Below the pieces are notes generated by a model that was not told the origin of the DNA, did no database searches, and saw only the letters and a list, made by a program, of their open reading frames with translations. From positions 1-59,276 of the forward strand of contig DATMGD010000068.1 in NCBI GenBank assembly GCA_035555855.1: a DNA stretch of 59,276 nucleotides, read 5' to 3'. Made by a program: the position numbers and the translations under genes. This DNA is from Palsa-892 sp035555855 (GTDB lineage Bacteria; Pseudomonadota; Alphaproteobacteria; Rhizobiales; Xanthobacteraceae). Shown here one piece after another: positions 49,912 through 58,238 of the stretch. Position 1 is the first letter of the stretch, and the number at the start of each line of letters is the position of its first letter.

Positions 49912-51021
49912 ATGGATGTACGCGCTGCCGTCGCTTTTGAAGCCGGAAAGCCCCTGGAAATCGCCACCGTTCAGCTCGAGGGCCCCAAGGCCGGCGAAGT
50001 GCTGGTTGAAATCAAGGCGACAGGAGTCTGCCACACCGACGAATTTACCCGCTCTGGTGCCGATCCCGAGGGCCTGTTCCCCGCGATCCTCGGCCATGAA
50101 GGCGCGGGTGTGGTGGTCGATGTCGGGCCCGGCGTGACCTCGCTGAAAAAGGGCGACCACGTCATCCCGCTCTACACGCCCGAATGCCGCGAGTGCGAAT
50201 ACTGCCTCTCCCGCAAGACCAACCTCTGCCAGAAGATCCGCTCCACTCAAGGCGCGGGCGTGATGCCCGACGGCACTTCCCGCTTCTCGCTGGATGGCAA
50301 GAAGATCCATCACTACATGGGCACCTCGACCTTTGCCAATTTCACAGTGCTGCCGGAAATTTCGCTGGCCAAGGTTCGCGAGGACGCCCCCTTCGATAAG
50401 ATTTGTTACATCGGCTGCGGTGTCACCACCGGCATCGGCGCCGTTATCAACACCGCACAGGCCGAGCCCGGCTGCCGGGCTGTTGTTTTTGGCCTTGGCG
50501 GCATCGGCCTCAACGTCATTCAGGGTTTGCGCATGGTCGGCGCCGAGATGATTGTCGGCGTCGACTTGAATCCAGATCGCAAGAAATGGGGTGAACGCTT
50601 TGGCATGACTCACTTTGTCAATCCGAAGGAAGCCGGCAACGACCTCGTGAAGCATCTCGTCGATCTCACCAAGGGTGGCGCCGACTACACGTTTGAGTGC
50701 GTCGGCAATGTCGATCTGATGCGGACGGCGCTGGAATGCTGCCACAAGGGTTGGGGCGAAAGCATCATCATCGGCGTCGCGCCTGCCGGGGCGGAGATCA
50801 AGACCCGCCCCTTTCAGTTAGTCACCGGCCGCGTCTGGCGCGGCACGGCCTTCGGCGGCGCGAGGGGCCGTACCGACGTGCCGAAGATCGTCGATTGGTA
50901 CATGGAAAAGAAGATCGAGATCGACCCGATGATCACCCACACGATGCCCTTGCAGGACATCAACAAGGCCTTCGACCTGATGCACAAAGGCGAGTCGATC
51001 CGCGGCGTCGTGCTGTTCTAA
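49912..51021 (+). CDS. frmA: S-(hydroxymethyl)glutathione dehydrogenase / class III alcohol dehydrogenase
   Basis: Oxidises the adduct of formaldehyde and glutathione to S-formylglutathione with NAD+; the family also reduces S-nitrosoglutathione. The 369-residue product has the catalytic zinc ligands Cys40 (TGVCHTDEF) and His62/Glu63 (GHEGAG), the structural zinc Cys92, 95, 98 and 106 (CRECEYC, C), and the NAD site VFGLGGIGLNVIQG. GAGGATCGTC precedes the ATG. No fghA or regulator gene is adjacent; terminator hairpins follow. Confidence 0.96.
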   Translation: MDVRAAVAFEAGKPLEIATVQLEGPKAGEVLVEIKATGVCHTDEFTRSGADPEGLFPAILGHEGAGVVVDVGPGVTSLKKGDHVIPLYTPECRECEYCLSRKTNLCQKIRSTQGAGVMPDGTSRFSLDGKKIHHYMGTSTFANFTVLPEISLAKVREDAPFDKICYIGCGVTTGIGAVINTAQAEPGCRAVVFGLGGIGLNVIQGLRMVGAEMIVGVDLNPDRKKWGERFGMTHFVNPKEAGNDLVKHLVDLTKGGADYTFECVGNVDLMRTALECCHKGWGESIIIGVAPAGAEIKTRPFQLVTGRVWRGTAFGGARGRTDVPKIVDWYMEKKIEIDPMITHTMPLQDINKAFDLMHKGESIRGVVLF

Positions 51022-51028
51022 AAGAAAA

Positions 51029-51050
51029 CGCCGCGGCAATAGCCGCGGCG
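51029..51050 (-). terminator. GC-rich hairpin after the JmjC-like gene
   Basis: Perfect stem CGCCGCGGC/GCCGCGGCG with loop AATA. Read on the minus strand it is followed by TTTTCTTTT, so it can end the JmjC-like transcript. On the plus strand it lies 8 bp after frmA without a T run. Confidence 0.65.
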
Positions 51051-51064
51051 CAAACCTTGGATTT

Positions 51065-51103
51065 AGAAACCGCCGCGGTCAGGCCGCGGTGGTTTCTTTC
51101 TTT
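51065..51103 (+). terminator. frmA terminator overlapping the end of the opposing gene
   Basis: Stem AGAAACC(G)CCGCGG / CCGCGG(T)GGTTTCT (51065-51078 with 51084-51097), then TTTCTTTTTGG on the plus strand. The hairpin includes the stop codon and last codons of the convergent JmjC-like gene. Confidence 0.65.
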
Positions 51104-52032
51104 TTGGCCTCGTCGCGATAGTAGTAATTGGCGTTCTTGCCGAGCACGATCCGGCGAAGCGCGCGACGCACGCTCTCGGAGCGGCGAAGCGGCGCAACGG
51201 CGGCGCTGGCCGTGCGGAACGCCGCGACCTTCAGCGTATCCAATGCAGGGACCTGACCCGGTACCGGCTGCGGCAGGCCGAAGCTGCGCAACATCGAATT
51301 GGTGACCACAAGATCGTTGCGGCGGCGGACGGCCGCCGTCTTCCAGGTGATCGCCATCGAGATCGAATAGCTGTTCGCTGTTTTCACCCAATGCGGCCAC
51401 TGATACGGCAGGAACAGCCCGTCCCCCGGAAACAGATGATAGGACGTCGCCTTCGCGTCGAACTTCGCATCGTAAGCAAGGTTGCGATGTTTCGCGATAG
51501 TGCCTTCCAGCGCCTCGTCGCTCGCGATCGAATAATCGCGATTGTCATAGACGTGGAAGAATTTTTCGCCGTGGATCTGGACGAAAAAATTATCTTCCGA
51601 ATCCGCGTGGAACGGTGTCGTCGAATTCGGCGATGAGACGAACAAAAAGCCCTGAATCGATTCGAAACCGGCATCGTCGAGGTTCTTGTGTCCGCGCGCC
51701 TTCGCCACCGACATCAGCGCTTCGTCGAGGAGAGCCTTGTATTCCGGCGCGACCTCGATGCCCTTCAGTACCATCCAGGCGCCTGCCGTCTCGATCTTGC
51801 GGACGATCTCCTCCGGCGAAAGTTCAACGAGCGGCGTCGCGTTCGGATCCTGGCTCACCGCCGCCTTGCCCGAATTATATTCGATGCGGTCGCGCGGCAA
51901 CTGCTTCACGAGATCGAGGATCGCCGGCAGCTTGAACAGCGGATGCTCAGCGAAGCCATGACGGATACCGAACGTCTCCAGCGGGAATTGCTGTGTGAAT
52001 GAACCACCCTGTTTCGGCTCGATGATGCTCAT
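51079..52032 (-). CDS. JmjC/cupin-like iron and 2-oxoglutarate oxygenase
   Basis: A 317-residue soluble protein with a double-stranded beta-helix core. TTPFHADSEDNFFVQIHGEK gives the iron ligands His142 and Asp144, and QWPHWVK (His214) the third; Lys157 in GEKFFHVYD may bind 2-oxoglutarate, as in cupin_8/JmjC hydroxylases. An N-terminal helical part (1-110) and a basic C-terminal part (RRSESVRRALRRIVLGKNAN) frame the core. It probably hydroxylates a protein, peptide or small molecule; the substrate is unknown. The start overlaps the stop of the GNAT-like gene by four bases, so the two are coupled. Confidence 0.82.
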   Translation of the reverse strand: MSIIEPKQGGSFTQQFPLETFGIRHGFAEHPLFKLPAILDLVKQLPRDRIEYNSGKAAVSQDPNATPLVELSPEEIVRKIETAGAWMVLKGIEVAPEYKALLDEALMSVAKARGHKNLDDAGFESIQGFLFVSSPNSTTPFHADSEDNFFVQIHGEKFFHVYDNRDYSIASDEALEGTIAKHRNLAYDAKFDAKATSYHLFPGDGLFLPYQWPHWVKTANSYSISMAITWKTAAVRRRNDLVVTNSMLRSFGLPQPVPGQVPALDTLKVAAFRTASAAVAPLRRSESVRRALRRIVLGKNANYYYRDEAKKKETTAA

Positions 52033-53234
52033 TTATGTTTCTCCCGGAGTGATCGAATTTTATGGACGACGGCGCGCGCTTGCCCGTACAGGCAGCGCTC
52101 CATCGAGAACGCGGCATGAATTGCGGACGCGCGCACACGGCTTTTGGTAAGCGGCACGAATACGTCGCCAAGCGCGAGGCGATCGCGCCAGATATGGTCG
52201 ATCATCGGATGATTGGCGTCGGCTGTTGAATCGACTTCCTCGATCTGGCCATCGGCGCACAGGTGGCGCGTGAGATCGAGCGTGATCTGGACGCCCGGTG
52301 AAGTTTTCGATTCCGTTTCATCGTAGGCGAGCTTGAAGAAATACGCGCGCCGGCCGCTCTTGATCACGAGGCACGACGCCGCTGTTTGGTCACCCGCGCA
52401 AAGCGTCAGCACCTCGAATTCGCCGCGTGCCGCCAATTTTTCCGCTGCCTCGCGAATGAAAGCGGCATCGCCCTCGTCCTGTACGAGCGCCGTGCCGCGC
52501 TTGCCTTTCCAGCCCGAGGCCTCGAGCGCGAGAAAAGTTTCCAGCGCGCTTGCAACGCCCGCGGGCTCCGATGCGATATGCAGCATCACCTCGCCGCGAT
52601 CGGCCAGACGATTGCGTTGCCGCCGCAGCTCTTTCATCTTCTTGGCGCCGAGCGAACCCAGAAGTAGTGTGTCGGCATCGGCACGCGTATTGAGGCGTGC
52701 GCGCTCGTGGCGGTTCTGTACCACGCAATCGAATCCGCGTTTCTTGAGAGCGCGGCGCAGCGCACGAAAGGCAAGCCCGTCGAGCGTCTGCAGCGGCAGC
52801 GAAAGCGCTTCCATCCCTGCCCCGATCGCAGCGTCGATCAGACCGTGAGCCCCGGCATCGGTCATCTCGCCGTCAAGCAGAGGCGTCCGCAACGGCGCAT
52901 AAGCCTGCCATCCGACCAGCATCGGCAATGGCAGTTTCAGCGCGCGCCAGGCGCTCCAGACCGGCATCATGCCGAGGAGCCTTGTCTTCGCCGGGCCGTC
53001 CCAGGCGAGCAGCGCCTTGGCGCCCCTGTAGCGGCTCGCATGATTGGAGACCGCACGCAGCCAGGCCGGCTCGTAGAAAATATTCGGCTCGACGGCTCGC
53101 TCCGCTAGCTCCTGCCAGGGCTTCACCGGAATGTCCGCGGCATCAACCAATTCGTGCGTCAGCGAGCGCGGCGCGACACGCATGGATCGCGTGACCCGCG
53201 TGTCGTTGTCGGCCAGTAAATCGCTTATCAACAT
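52029..53234 (-). CDS. GNAT/FemAB-like acyltransferase
   Basis: A protein of about 401 residues with the two-lobed GNAT/CelD-like (Acetyltransf_6) plan: FYEPAWLRAVSNHASRYRGA in the first lobe, then KMKELRRQRNRLADRGEVML, LEASGWKGKRGTAL and ADANHPMIDHIWRDRLALGD in the second. It should transfer an acyl or aminoacyl group in the cytosol; the substrate is unknown. The start is uncertain: an ATG at 53321 opens a low-GC, non-coding-looking stretch, ATG 53234 has TTGAGCGG upstream, and ATG 53183 is also possible. It is the first gene of a coupled pair with the JmjC-like oxygenase. Confidence 0.8.
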   Translation of the reverse strand: MLISDLLADNDTRVTRSMRVAPRSLTHELVDAADIPVKPWQELAERAVEPNIFYEPAWLRAVSNHASRYRGAKALLAWDGPAKTRLLGMMPVWSAWRALKLPLPMLVGWQAYAPLRTPLLDGEMTDAGAHGLIDAAIGAGMEALSLPLQTLDGLAFRALRRALKKRGFDCVVQNRHERARLNTRADADTLLLGSLGAKKMKELRRQRNRLADRGEVMLHIASEPAGVASALETFLALEASGWKGKRGTALVQDEGDAAFIREAAEKLAARGEFEVLTLCAGDQTAASCLVIKSGRRAYFFKLAYDETESKTSPGVQITLDLTRHLCADGQIEEVDSTADANHPMIDHIWRDRLALGDVFVPLTKSRVRASAIHAAFSMERCLYGQARAVVHKIRSLREKHK

Positions 53235-53457
53235 TACGCCGCTCAAAGTCTGTAAAATCGTGATGAGGCTTAGCTTCAGATCGTATAGAATGCGTTGGAC
53301 AGACCGAAGACTTGAAGGCATTTAGGGTAAATTCGAACGACTTTCCCCGCCGCCCTGCCGACATCGTATGCGCAAGGTTAACGCGAACGATAAAATTTGA
53401 ACGATCGCGAACTCGAGCGATCCCGAAACCGCCCTTCCCAACCAAGGAAAGAACGAA

Positions 53458-54090
53458 GTGATCGACCTCTACACCTGGACGACGCCGAACGGCCGCAAGG
53501 CTTCCATCATGCTCGAGGAGATCGGACTGCCCTACACGGTGCATTCGATCAATATCAACAAGGACGAGCAGTTCGCGCCGGCCTTCCTCAAGGTCAGCCC
53601 GAACAACAAAATTCCGGCGATCGTCGATCGCGACAACGATTTGAGCGTTTTCGAATCCGGCGCGATCCTGATGTACCTCGCCGAGAAAACCGGCAAGCTG
53701 ATGCCGAAGGATCTCAAGGCGCGCTATCACGTCATCGAATGGCTGATGTGGCAGATGGGCGGCGTCGGCCCGATGCTTGGCCAGGTCCACCATTTCGTGA
53801 AATACAATGCCGGCAAGGCGCCCTATGCCGAGGAGCGCTACAGCAAGGAAGCGCAGCGGCTTTACAGCGTTCTCGATAAGCAGCTCGAAGGCAAGGATTT
53901 CATCGCCGGCGATTATTCGATCGCCGATATCGCCACCTGGCCTTGGATCTCACGCTTCGAGTGGCAACAGATCGATCTCAATAAATTTCCGAACGTGAAG
54001 CGCTGGTATGTCGCCATCGCGAACCGCCCCGCCGTCCAGAAAGGCTATCAAGTGCCGAAGGACATGGGCCCGATCCCGATGCCGAAATAA
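53458..54090 (+). CDS. Glutathione S-transferase, YfcG/Nu-class type
   Basis: A 210-residue GST with the Nu-class start DLYTWTTPNGRKASIMLEEI (TPNG motif for glutathione and disulfide-bond reductase activity), VSPNNKIPAIVD with cis-Pro, FESGAILMYLAEKTGKL, and GDYSIADIATWPW in the helical domain. It starts with GTG after AAGGAAAG. A cupin gene follows 10 bp downstream. A role in thiol redox chemistry is likely by class. Confidence 0.93.
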   Translation: MIDLYTWTTPNGRKASIMLEEIGLPYTVHSININKDEQFAPAFLKVSPNNKIPAIVDRDNDLSVFESGAILMYLAEKTGKLMPKDLKARYHVIEWLMWQMGGVGPMLGQVHHFVKYNAGKAPYAEERYSKEAQRLYSVLDKQLEGKDFIAGDYSIADIATWPWISRFEWQQIDLNKFPNVKRWYVAIANRPAVQKGYQVPKDMGPIPMPK

Positions 54091-54100
54091 CGGAATAGCC

Positions 54101-54559
54101 ATGAGCGACAGCAACAAACCTTTGTGGTTTCTCGACTCGCTCGCCTATATCCGCGTTGCTGCAAGGGACGGCGTCGACGGCTTGTCGGTGATCGAGTTTC
54201 TTCATCCGCAGGGAAGCTCGCCGCCGCTGCACATCCATCTCGAGGAAGATGAACTCTTTCATGTGATGGATGGCCGACTGCGCATCCTCAAGGACGGCAA
54301 GGAGTTAATCCTCGCCAAGGGCGAGACCGCACTCGCCCCGCGCGGCAAGCCGCATACGTTTCGCGTGGAGTCGGAAACCGCTCGCGTGCTGATCGTGACC
54401 CGCAACGGTCAATTCGAACATTTCGTTCGCACCATGAGCCGTCCGGCACCGAGCGAAACGCTTCCGCCCATGGAGGAGCCGACGCCCGAGCAGATCGAGA
54501 CACTCACCAGGGTCGCTCACGAGCACAAGATCGAGATCGTGGGGCCGCCGCTTTCGTAA
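54101..54559 (+). CDS. Cupin domain protein
   Basis: A 152-residue cytosolic single cupin: SSPPLHIHLEEDELFHVMDG carries the metal-binding His-x-His and Glu, ALAPRGKPHTFRVES the second motif with His, followed by a C-terminal tail with PEQIETLTRVAHEHKIEIVG. It is probably co-transcribed with the GST ten bases upstream. The substrate is unknown; members include dioxygenases and isomerases. Confidence 0.85.
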   Translation: MSDSNKPLWFLDSLAYIRVAARDGVDGLSVIEFLHPQGSSPPLHIHLEEDELFHVMDGRLRILKDGKELILAKGETALAPRGKPHTFRVESETARVLIVTRNGQFEHFVRTMSRPAPSETLPPMEEPTPEQIETLTRVAHEHKIEIVGPPLS

Positions 54560-54644
54560 GCGGCGCGCCATTCAGTCTTGCGGCAAATCCGTGTCCTCTT
54601 TCGCGAAAGAGCCCTTACACCGCCGTTAACCTCGCTCCGGCAAA

Positions 54645-54748
54645 ACCCCTCCGGTCACGAAATTGCCCCTCCGTTCTGGTGAATTCGAGCCCGGTAGGGA
54701 GCTTCCGTGATGTGTTTGCGTATGCGCTGTTGGCGCAAGCGGAGGGGT
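54645..54748 (+). promoter_or_regulatory. Two anti-Shine-Dalgarno sequences upstream of the secreted-protein gene
   Basis: ACCCCTCCG (54645-54653) and GCCCCTCCG (54665-54673) can each pair with CGGAGGGGT (54740-54748), which contains the ribosome binding site just before the ATG at 54750. The first match is perfect over nine bases, the second has one G-U pair. Both are 65-90 nt away, so they could compete as long-range blocks only if the transcript starts upstream of them. Confidence 0.4.
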
Positions 54749-54749
54749 A

Positions 54750-55781
54750 ATGCGTTCGATCGCTTTGATACTGGCTGCGGCCATTGTTTGCTTCACTTCT
54801 TTGGTGCCTTCGCAGGCCGCGCCGCAGCGGACTCAGCCCCTCACCGCCGATGGCCTGCTTCGCTGGATCGGTGACTATCGCTTTAAGCCCGATCCGATGC
54901 GCGTGCCGGAAATCATCCGCGCGCTCAGCCAGGGCGGCTCGTTCAAGGAGCCGGAGAATGCCGCCGTCCACATCGGTTTCTTCGCGGGTGTCATCGCCCG
55001 ATCCGACAAGCCCGAAGAACTCATCAAGAAGACGCTACCGCTGCCTTATGAAGACCAGTGGGTGCTGATCAAAGCCATCGCCTATTCGGGCCATCCGCAA
55101 TGGAAAGCCTTGCTTCGCAAATACGCGATGTACATGCCCGGCCGCCAGGTAATGATTCAGAAATATCTCAACGACAAATTGCCGACGCTCGACCAGATCG
55201 CTTTCGACCGCCCGCTGGCGTGGCAGGAGAAAGTGAAAGTCTACTTCACCGGCAAGGATCCCGATGAAGGCAAGCTGCGACTGGAGCCGACGCCGGAACT
55301 CGTCGACATGCTGTGGGGCTATTATTTCGCGACCGGCGCCTATCGCCCGGTCGCGCAGATCGTCGGCATGCTGCGCTGGAGCAAGGAAAAGAACAGCGTC
55401 GACAAGCTCACCGTCGGCTCGATGGCAAAATACACGCTGGCCACGAATGCCGCGCGCGACGGCGATCTTCTGCGTATCCTTCGCTGGCAGTACAACCAGA
55501 TTCAAAACGACGACAAGCCGATCCTCAAGGAAGTGATCGACGCCGCCGAAACCGTCGACACCGTGAAGCTGCGCAAGATGGCGCTTGCCGCCATCGAAGA
55601 ACGCAAGATCAAGGGCCCCGGCTACAAGGAAAACATCAACACCTGGGGCCAGGTCGGCCAGGCCGCGATCGGCCTTGGCTGCATCGCGGCGGCGGCGGCT
55701 GGTGCTTTGGCTCTTGGCCTCCCCTGCGTGATCGGCGGCGCGGCTTCGACTGCCGCCATCAACGCCTGGGCGAAGCAGTAA
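54750..55781 (+). CDS. Exported protein of unknown function
   Basis: A 343-residue protein with a signal peptide (MRSIALILAAAIVCFTSLVP, cleaved near SQA) and a helical body with WIGDYRFKPDPMRVPEIIRA and LVDMLWGYYFATGAYRPVAQ. It ends in a small-residue hydrophobic segment (GCIAAAAAGALALGLPCVIG) that could insert in a membrane. GGAGGGG precedes the ATG. Two upstream sequences complementary to this site may control it. No family was recognised. Confidence 0.75.
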   Translation: MRSIALILAAAIVCFTSLVPSQAAPQRTQPLTADGLLRWIGDYRFKPDPMRVPEIIRALSQGGSFKEPENAAVHIGFFAGVIARSDKPEELIKKTLPLPYEDQWVLIKAIAYSGHPQWKALLRKYAMYMPGRQVMIQKYLNDKLPTLDQIAFDRPLAWQEKVKVYFTGKDPDEGKLRLEPTPELVDMLWGYYFATGAYRPVAQIVGMLRWSKEKNSVDKLTVGSMAKYTLATNAARDGDLLRILRWQYNQIQNDDKPILKEVIDAAETVDTVKLRKMALAAIEERKIKGPGYKENINTWGQVGQAAIGLGCIAAAAAGALALGLPCVIGGAASTAAINAWAKQ

Positions 55782-55825
55782 TTCCGTAAGGCTGACCCGC
55801 TATCGCACCTCTGGTAAAATGAGGT

Positions 55826-57109
55826 GTGTCAGCGAACTCAAAACATCCTCGTTCCTTGCGGCGGCGATTGTGGAACGTATTTGGACCTGGCCTAGTCACC
55901 GGCGCCGCGGATGACGACCCAAGCGGCATCGCGACCTATTCGCAGGCAGGCGCGCAATTCGGCTACACATTCACCTGGACGCTTTTTCTAACGCTACCGT
56001 TCATGGTGGCCGTTCAAACGGTCAGCGCATGCATCGGCTGGAGCACCAAAAGCGGACTTGCCGCCAATATCGGCAAGCAGCTGCCGCGTCCTATCCTGAT
56101 GATGGTGGTTGCGCTTCTCGTGATCGCCAACACCGTCAACATCGCCGCCGATCTTGCCGCCATGGGCGAAGCGCTGACGCTCGTAATCGGCGGCTATACA
56201 TTTCTGTACGCGTTTTTATTCGGCTTGCTTTGCGTCGTCGCGGAAGTGTTGATCCCCTATCATCGCTACGCCGGTTATCTGAAGATCACAACTTTCGTTC
56301 TCTTCATTTACGTGGCGACGGCGTTCACGATCAAAGTTCCGTGGGCAGAAGTCATCCGATCCGCCTTCATCCCGGATTTTTCATTCAGCCGCGATGCCTT
56401 CTTGATGCTGGTGGCTGTCTTCGGCACGACGATCAGCCCTTATTTGTTTTTCTGGCAGGCCGGACAGGAAGCCGAAGAGTCGCGCCTGAGTTATCGGCAT
56501 AAACACCGCCGGAAAAAATTAAGTGGAAGCGAGCTTCGTCATATCTCGATCGATACCTGGATCGGCATGATCGTTTCCAATGTCGTCGCCTTCTTCATCA
56601 TGGTGACGACTGCGGCAACGCTTCATTCCGCCGGCGTCACGAATATCCAGACTGCGGCGCAGGCGGCCGAAGCGCTGCGTCCGCTTGCCGGCGAACTGAC
56701 GTTCCTCCTCTTCGGGGCCGGCATTATTGGCACCGGCATGTTGGCAGTGCCGGTGCTGGCAGGTTCCGCCGCCTATGCTGTCGCCGAAACCTTCGGCATC
56801 CGTGGCAGTCTTGAGCTTCCGGTGAGCCGTGCCATCGGCTTCTATGCTCTGATCGGTACAGCCACCCTCGCCGGCGCCATTCTGACCGCAACGCGTATCG
56901 ATCCGATCGCCATGCTGTTCTGGGCGGCGGTCATTAACGGCGTCACTGCTGTGCCGATCATCGTCGCCATGATGCTCGTCGCCGGCAAAAGGCCCAAGGG
57001 CAGGAAAACTGAGAGAGTGGCGCTACCACGCTGGCTCCGCTGGCTGGGTTGGGCCACGGCGGCTCTGATGGCGCTCGCCACGGCGGGCCTGGCCCTGCCC
57101 GGTTTCTGA
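55826..57109 (+). CDS. NRAMP-related metal transporter with variant motifs
   Basis: A 427-residue inner-membrane protein of the Nramp (SLC11) family with 11 helices. The first helix reads GPGLVTGAADDDPSGIATYS, where classical Nramp has DPGN, and the sixth-helix region is FGTTISPYLFFWQAGQEAEE instead of the MPH motif. Such divergent members may prefer other ions or have altered coupling. A charged loop RHKHRRKKLSGSELRH follows. It starts with GTG; the ribosome binding site is weak. The transported ion cannot be told from sequence. Confidence 0.88.
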   Translation: MSANSKHPRSLRRRLWNVFGPGLVTGAADDDPSGIATYSQAGAQFGYTFTWTLFLTLPFMVAVQTVSACIGWSTKSGLAANIGKQLPRPILMMVVALLVIANTVNIAADLAAMGEALTLVIGGYTFLYAFLFGLLCVVAEVLIPYHRYAGYLKITTFVLFIYVATAFTIKVPWAEVIRSAFIPDFSFSRDAFLMLVAVFGTTISPYLFFWQAGQEAEESRLSYRHKHRRKKLSGSELRHISIDTWIGMIVSNVVAFFIMVTTAATLHSAGVTNIQTAAQAAEALRPLAGELTFLLFGAGIIGTGMLAVPVLAGSAAYAVAETFGIRGSLELPVSRAIGFYALIGTATLAGAILTATRIDPIAMLFWAAVINGVTAVPIIVAMMLVAGKRPKGRKTERVALPRWLRWLGWATAALMALATAGLALPGF

Positions 57110-57130
57110 GCATCACGGAACCAATGGCTC

Positions 57131-57158
57131 CCTCCGTAATTAGGATTAGCAACGGAGG
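57131..57158 (+). promoter_or_regulatory. Hairpin covering the ribosome binding site of the single-pass protein
   Basis: CCTCCGT (57131-57137) and ACGGAGG (57152-57158) form a perfect seven-pair stem with a 14-base loop. The Shine-Dalgarno GGAGG is the 3' arm, seven bases before the ATG at 57166. Confidence 0.55.
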
Positions 57159-57165
57159 AAATTCC

Positions 57166-57561
57166 ATGAACGACCCATACTCTCCGCAAAGCGGTCAATT
57201 TCCTTATGAGAGCGCAGTAGAGCGCGATCTGCGGCTGCAGGCCGATCCCGAACTTGCCGCGGGCGAAGGCCGCGCCAGCCCATCGATGATCATGATTTAT
57301 TTTGCCGCGATGGTGTTTGCCGTGTGCGTCGTGTTTTACGGCCTCAGCCATCAGAGCGAAGAAATCGTTGCGACGAACTCTGCCCCGGCGGGCAAAACGA
57401 CGCAGACCGCACAGGTCGCACCGGCTGAGAACACCACTCCGAAGCGTGATGTTCGCGATGCGTCCAACCAGCAGAAGAACGGCCCGCAAGGCGAACCGAA
57501 ACAGCCGCAGCAAGGCCAGAGCGGCGGCGGTCAACCAGGCGAAACGCCCGGACCCAAATAG
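57166..57561 (+). CDS. Single-pass membrane protein with Pro/Gln/Gly-rich tail
   Basis: A 131-residue protein: polar N-terminus (MNDPYSPQSGQFPYESAVER), one transmembrane helix near 43-60 (MIMIYFAAMVFAVCVVFYGL) and a disordered, Gln/Pro/Gly-rich C-terminus, probably periplasmic. GGAGG before the ATG lies in a hairpin. No family was recognised. It ends three bases before the convergent AhpD-like gene. Confidence 0.7.
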   Translation: MNDPYSPQSGQFPYESAVERDLRLQADPELAAGEGRASPSMIMIYFAAMVFAVCVVFYGLSHQSEEIVATNSAPAGKTTQTAQVAPAENTTPKRDVRDASNQQKNGPQGEPKQPQQGQSGGGQPGETPGPK

Positions 57562-57564
57562 CGA

Positions 57565-57948
57565 TTATCGTTCAAACATCGGATCAACCGGAATGCGATA
57601 GCCATTCGCAAGCCGGTTGGTTTCGTTCGCCATGCCGACGATCGCCATCAGCTCGCCGAACATCGCATCGCTCATGCCCTGCTTGCGTGCCGCAAAGGTG
57701 TGACTGGCGATGCAATACGGACAGCCGTTCGTGACGCTGATCGCAAGATAAATCATCTCCTTCGTCAGCGTGTCGAGCGCGCCGGGCCGCATGATTTCCT
57801 TCACGCTCTCCCAGGTCCGCTTCAGGGTCGAGGGATCATGCGCGATGTATTTCCAGAAATTATTGACGTCGGCGACGTTGCGCGTCCGCTTGATGTCGTC
57901 GTAAACGGCGCGAACTTCCGGCGAAGCTTCGTCGTATTCGATCAGCAT
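57565..57948 (-). CDS. AhpD/CMD-like alkylhydroperoxidase family protein
   Basis: A 127-residue helical protein with the AhpD core: Glu64 in TKEMIYLAIS, and CPYCIASHTFAARKQG with Cys76, Cys79 and His83 as the redox and proton-relay residues. It may reduce peroxides through a thiol cycle. AAGGGAG precedes the ATG at 57948. It follows a small membrane protein gene and pccB on the same strand, probably one transcript. Confidence 0.9.
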   Translation of the reverse strand: MLIEYDEASPEVRAVYDDIKRTRNVADVNNFWKYIAHDPSTLKRTWESVKEIMRPGALDTLTKEMIYLAISVTNGCPYCIASHTFAARKQGMSDAMFGELMAIVGMANETNRLANGYRIPVDPMFER

Positions 57949-57971
57949 GGCGGCTCCCTTACCCCTTGGGT

Positions 57972-58232
57972 TCATTCCTTTTTGATAAGACGCGAAAGTC
58001 CGAATGCCGCCGCCGCCGGCACGCCGAAAATGGCCGCGAAAGCCAGAAGCTCGCCCTGCAACGGCGCACCATTCGATACATTCATATAAGCGTTGACGCC
58101 CGCGCCCACCGCGCAGGTAAGCGTGGCTTTCGTGAACGCCTCTTGTCTGCCCGCGCCAAGCAGGCTGGTGGCCAAAATCATCACAGAGGCGATGCAAAGG
58201 CCGATCAGCGTCATGAATAAAACGGGGTTCAT
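57972..58232 (-). CDS. Small membrane protein
   Basis: An 86-residue product with three hydrophobic segments (VLFMTLIGLCIASVMILATS, a middle one near 38-50, and LLAFAAIFGVPAAAAFGLS) and a basic end SRLIKKE. It starts seven bases after the pccB stop and lies 23 bp before the AhpD-like gene. No family was recognised. Confidence 0.7.
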   Translation of the reverse strand: MNPVLFMTLIGLCIASVMILATSLLGAGRQEAFTKATLTCAVGAGVNAYMNVSNGAPLQGELLAFAAIFGVPAAAAFGLSRLIKKE

Positions 58233-58238
58233 AATAAC

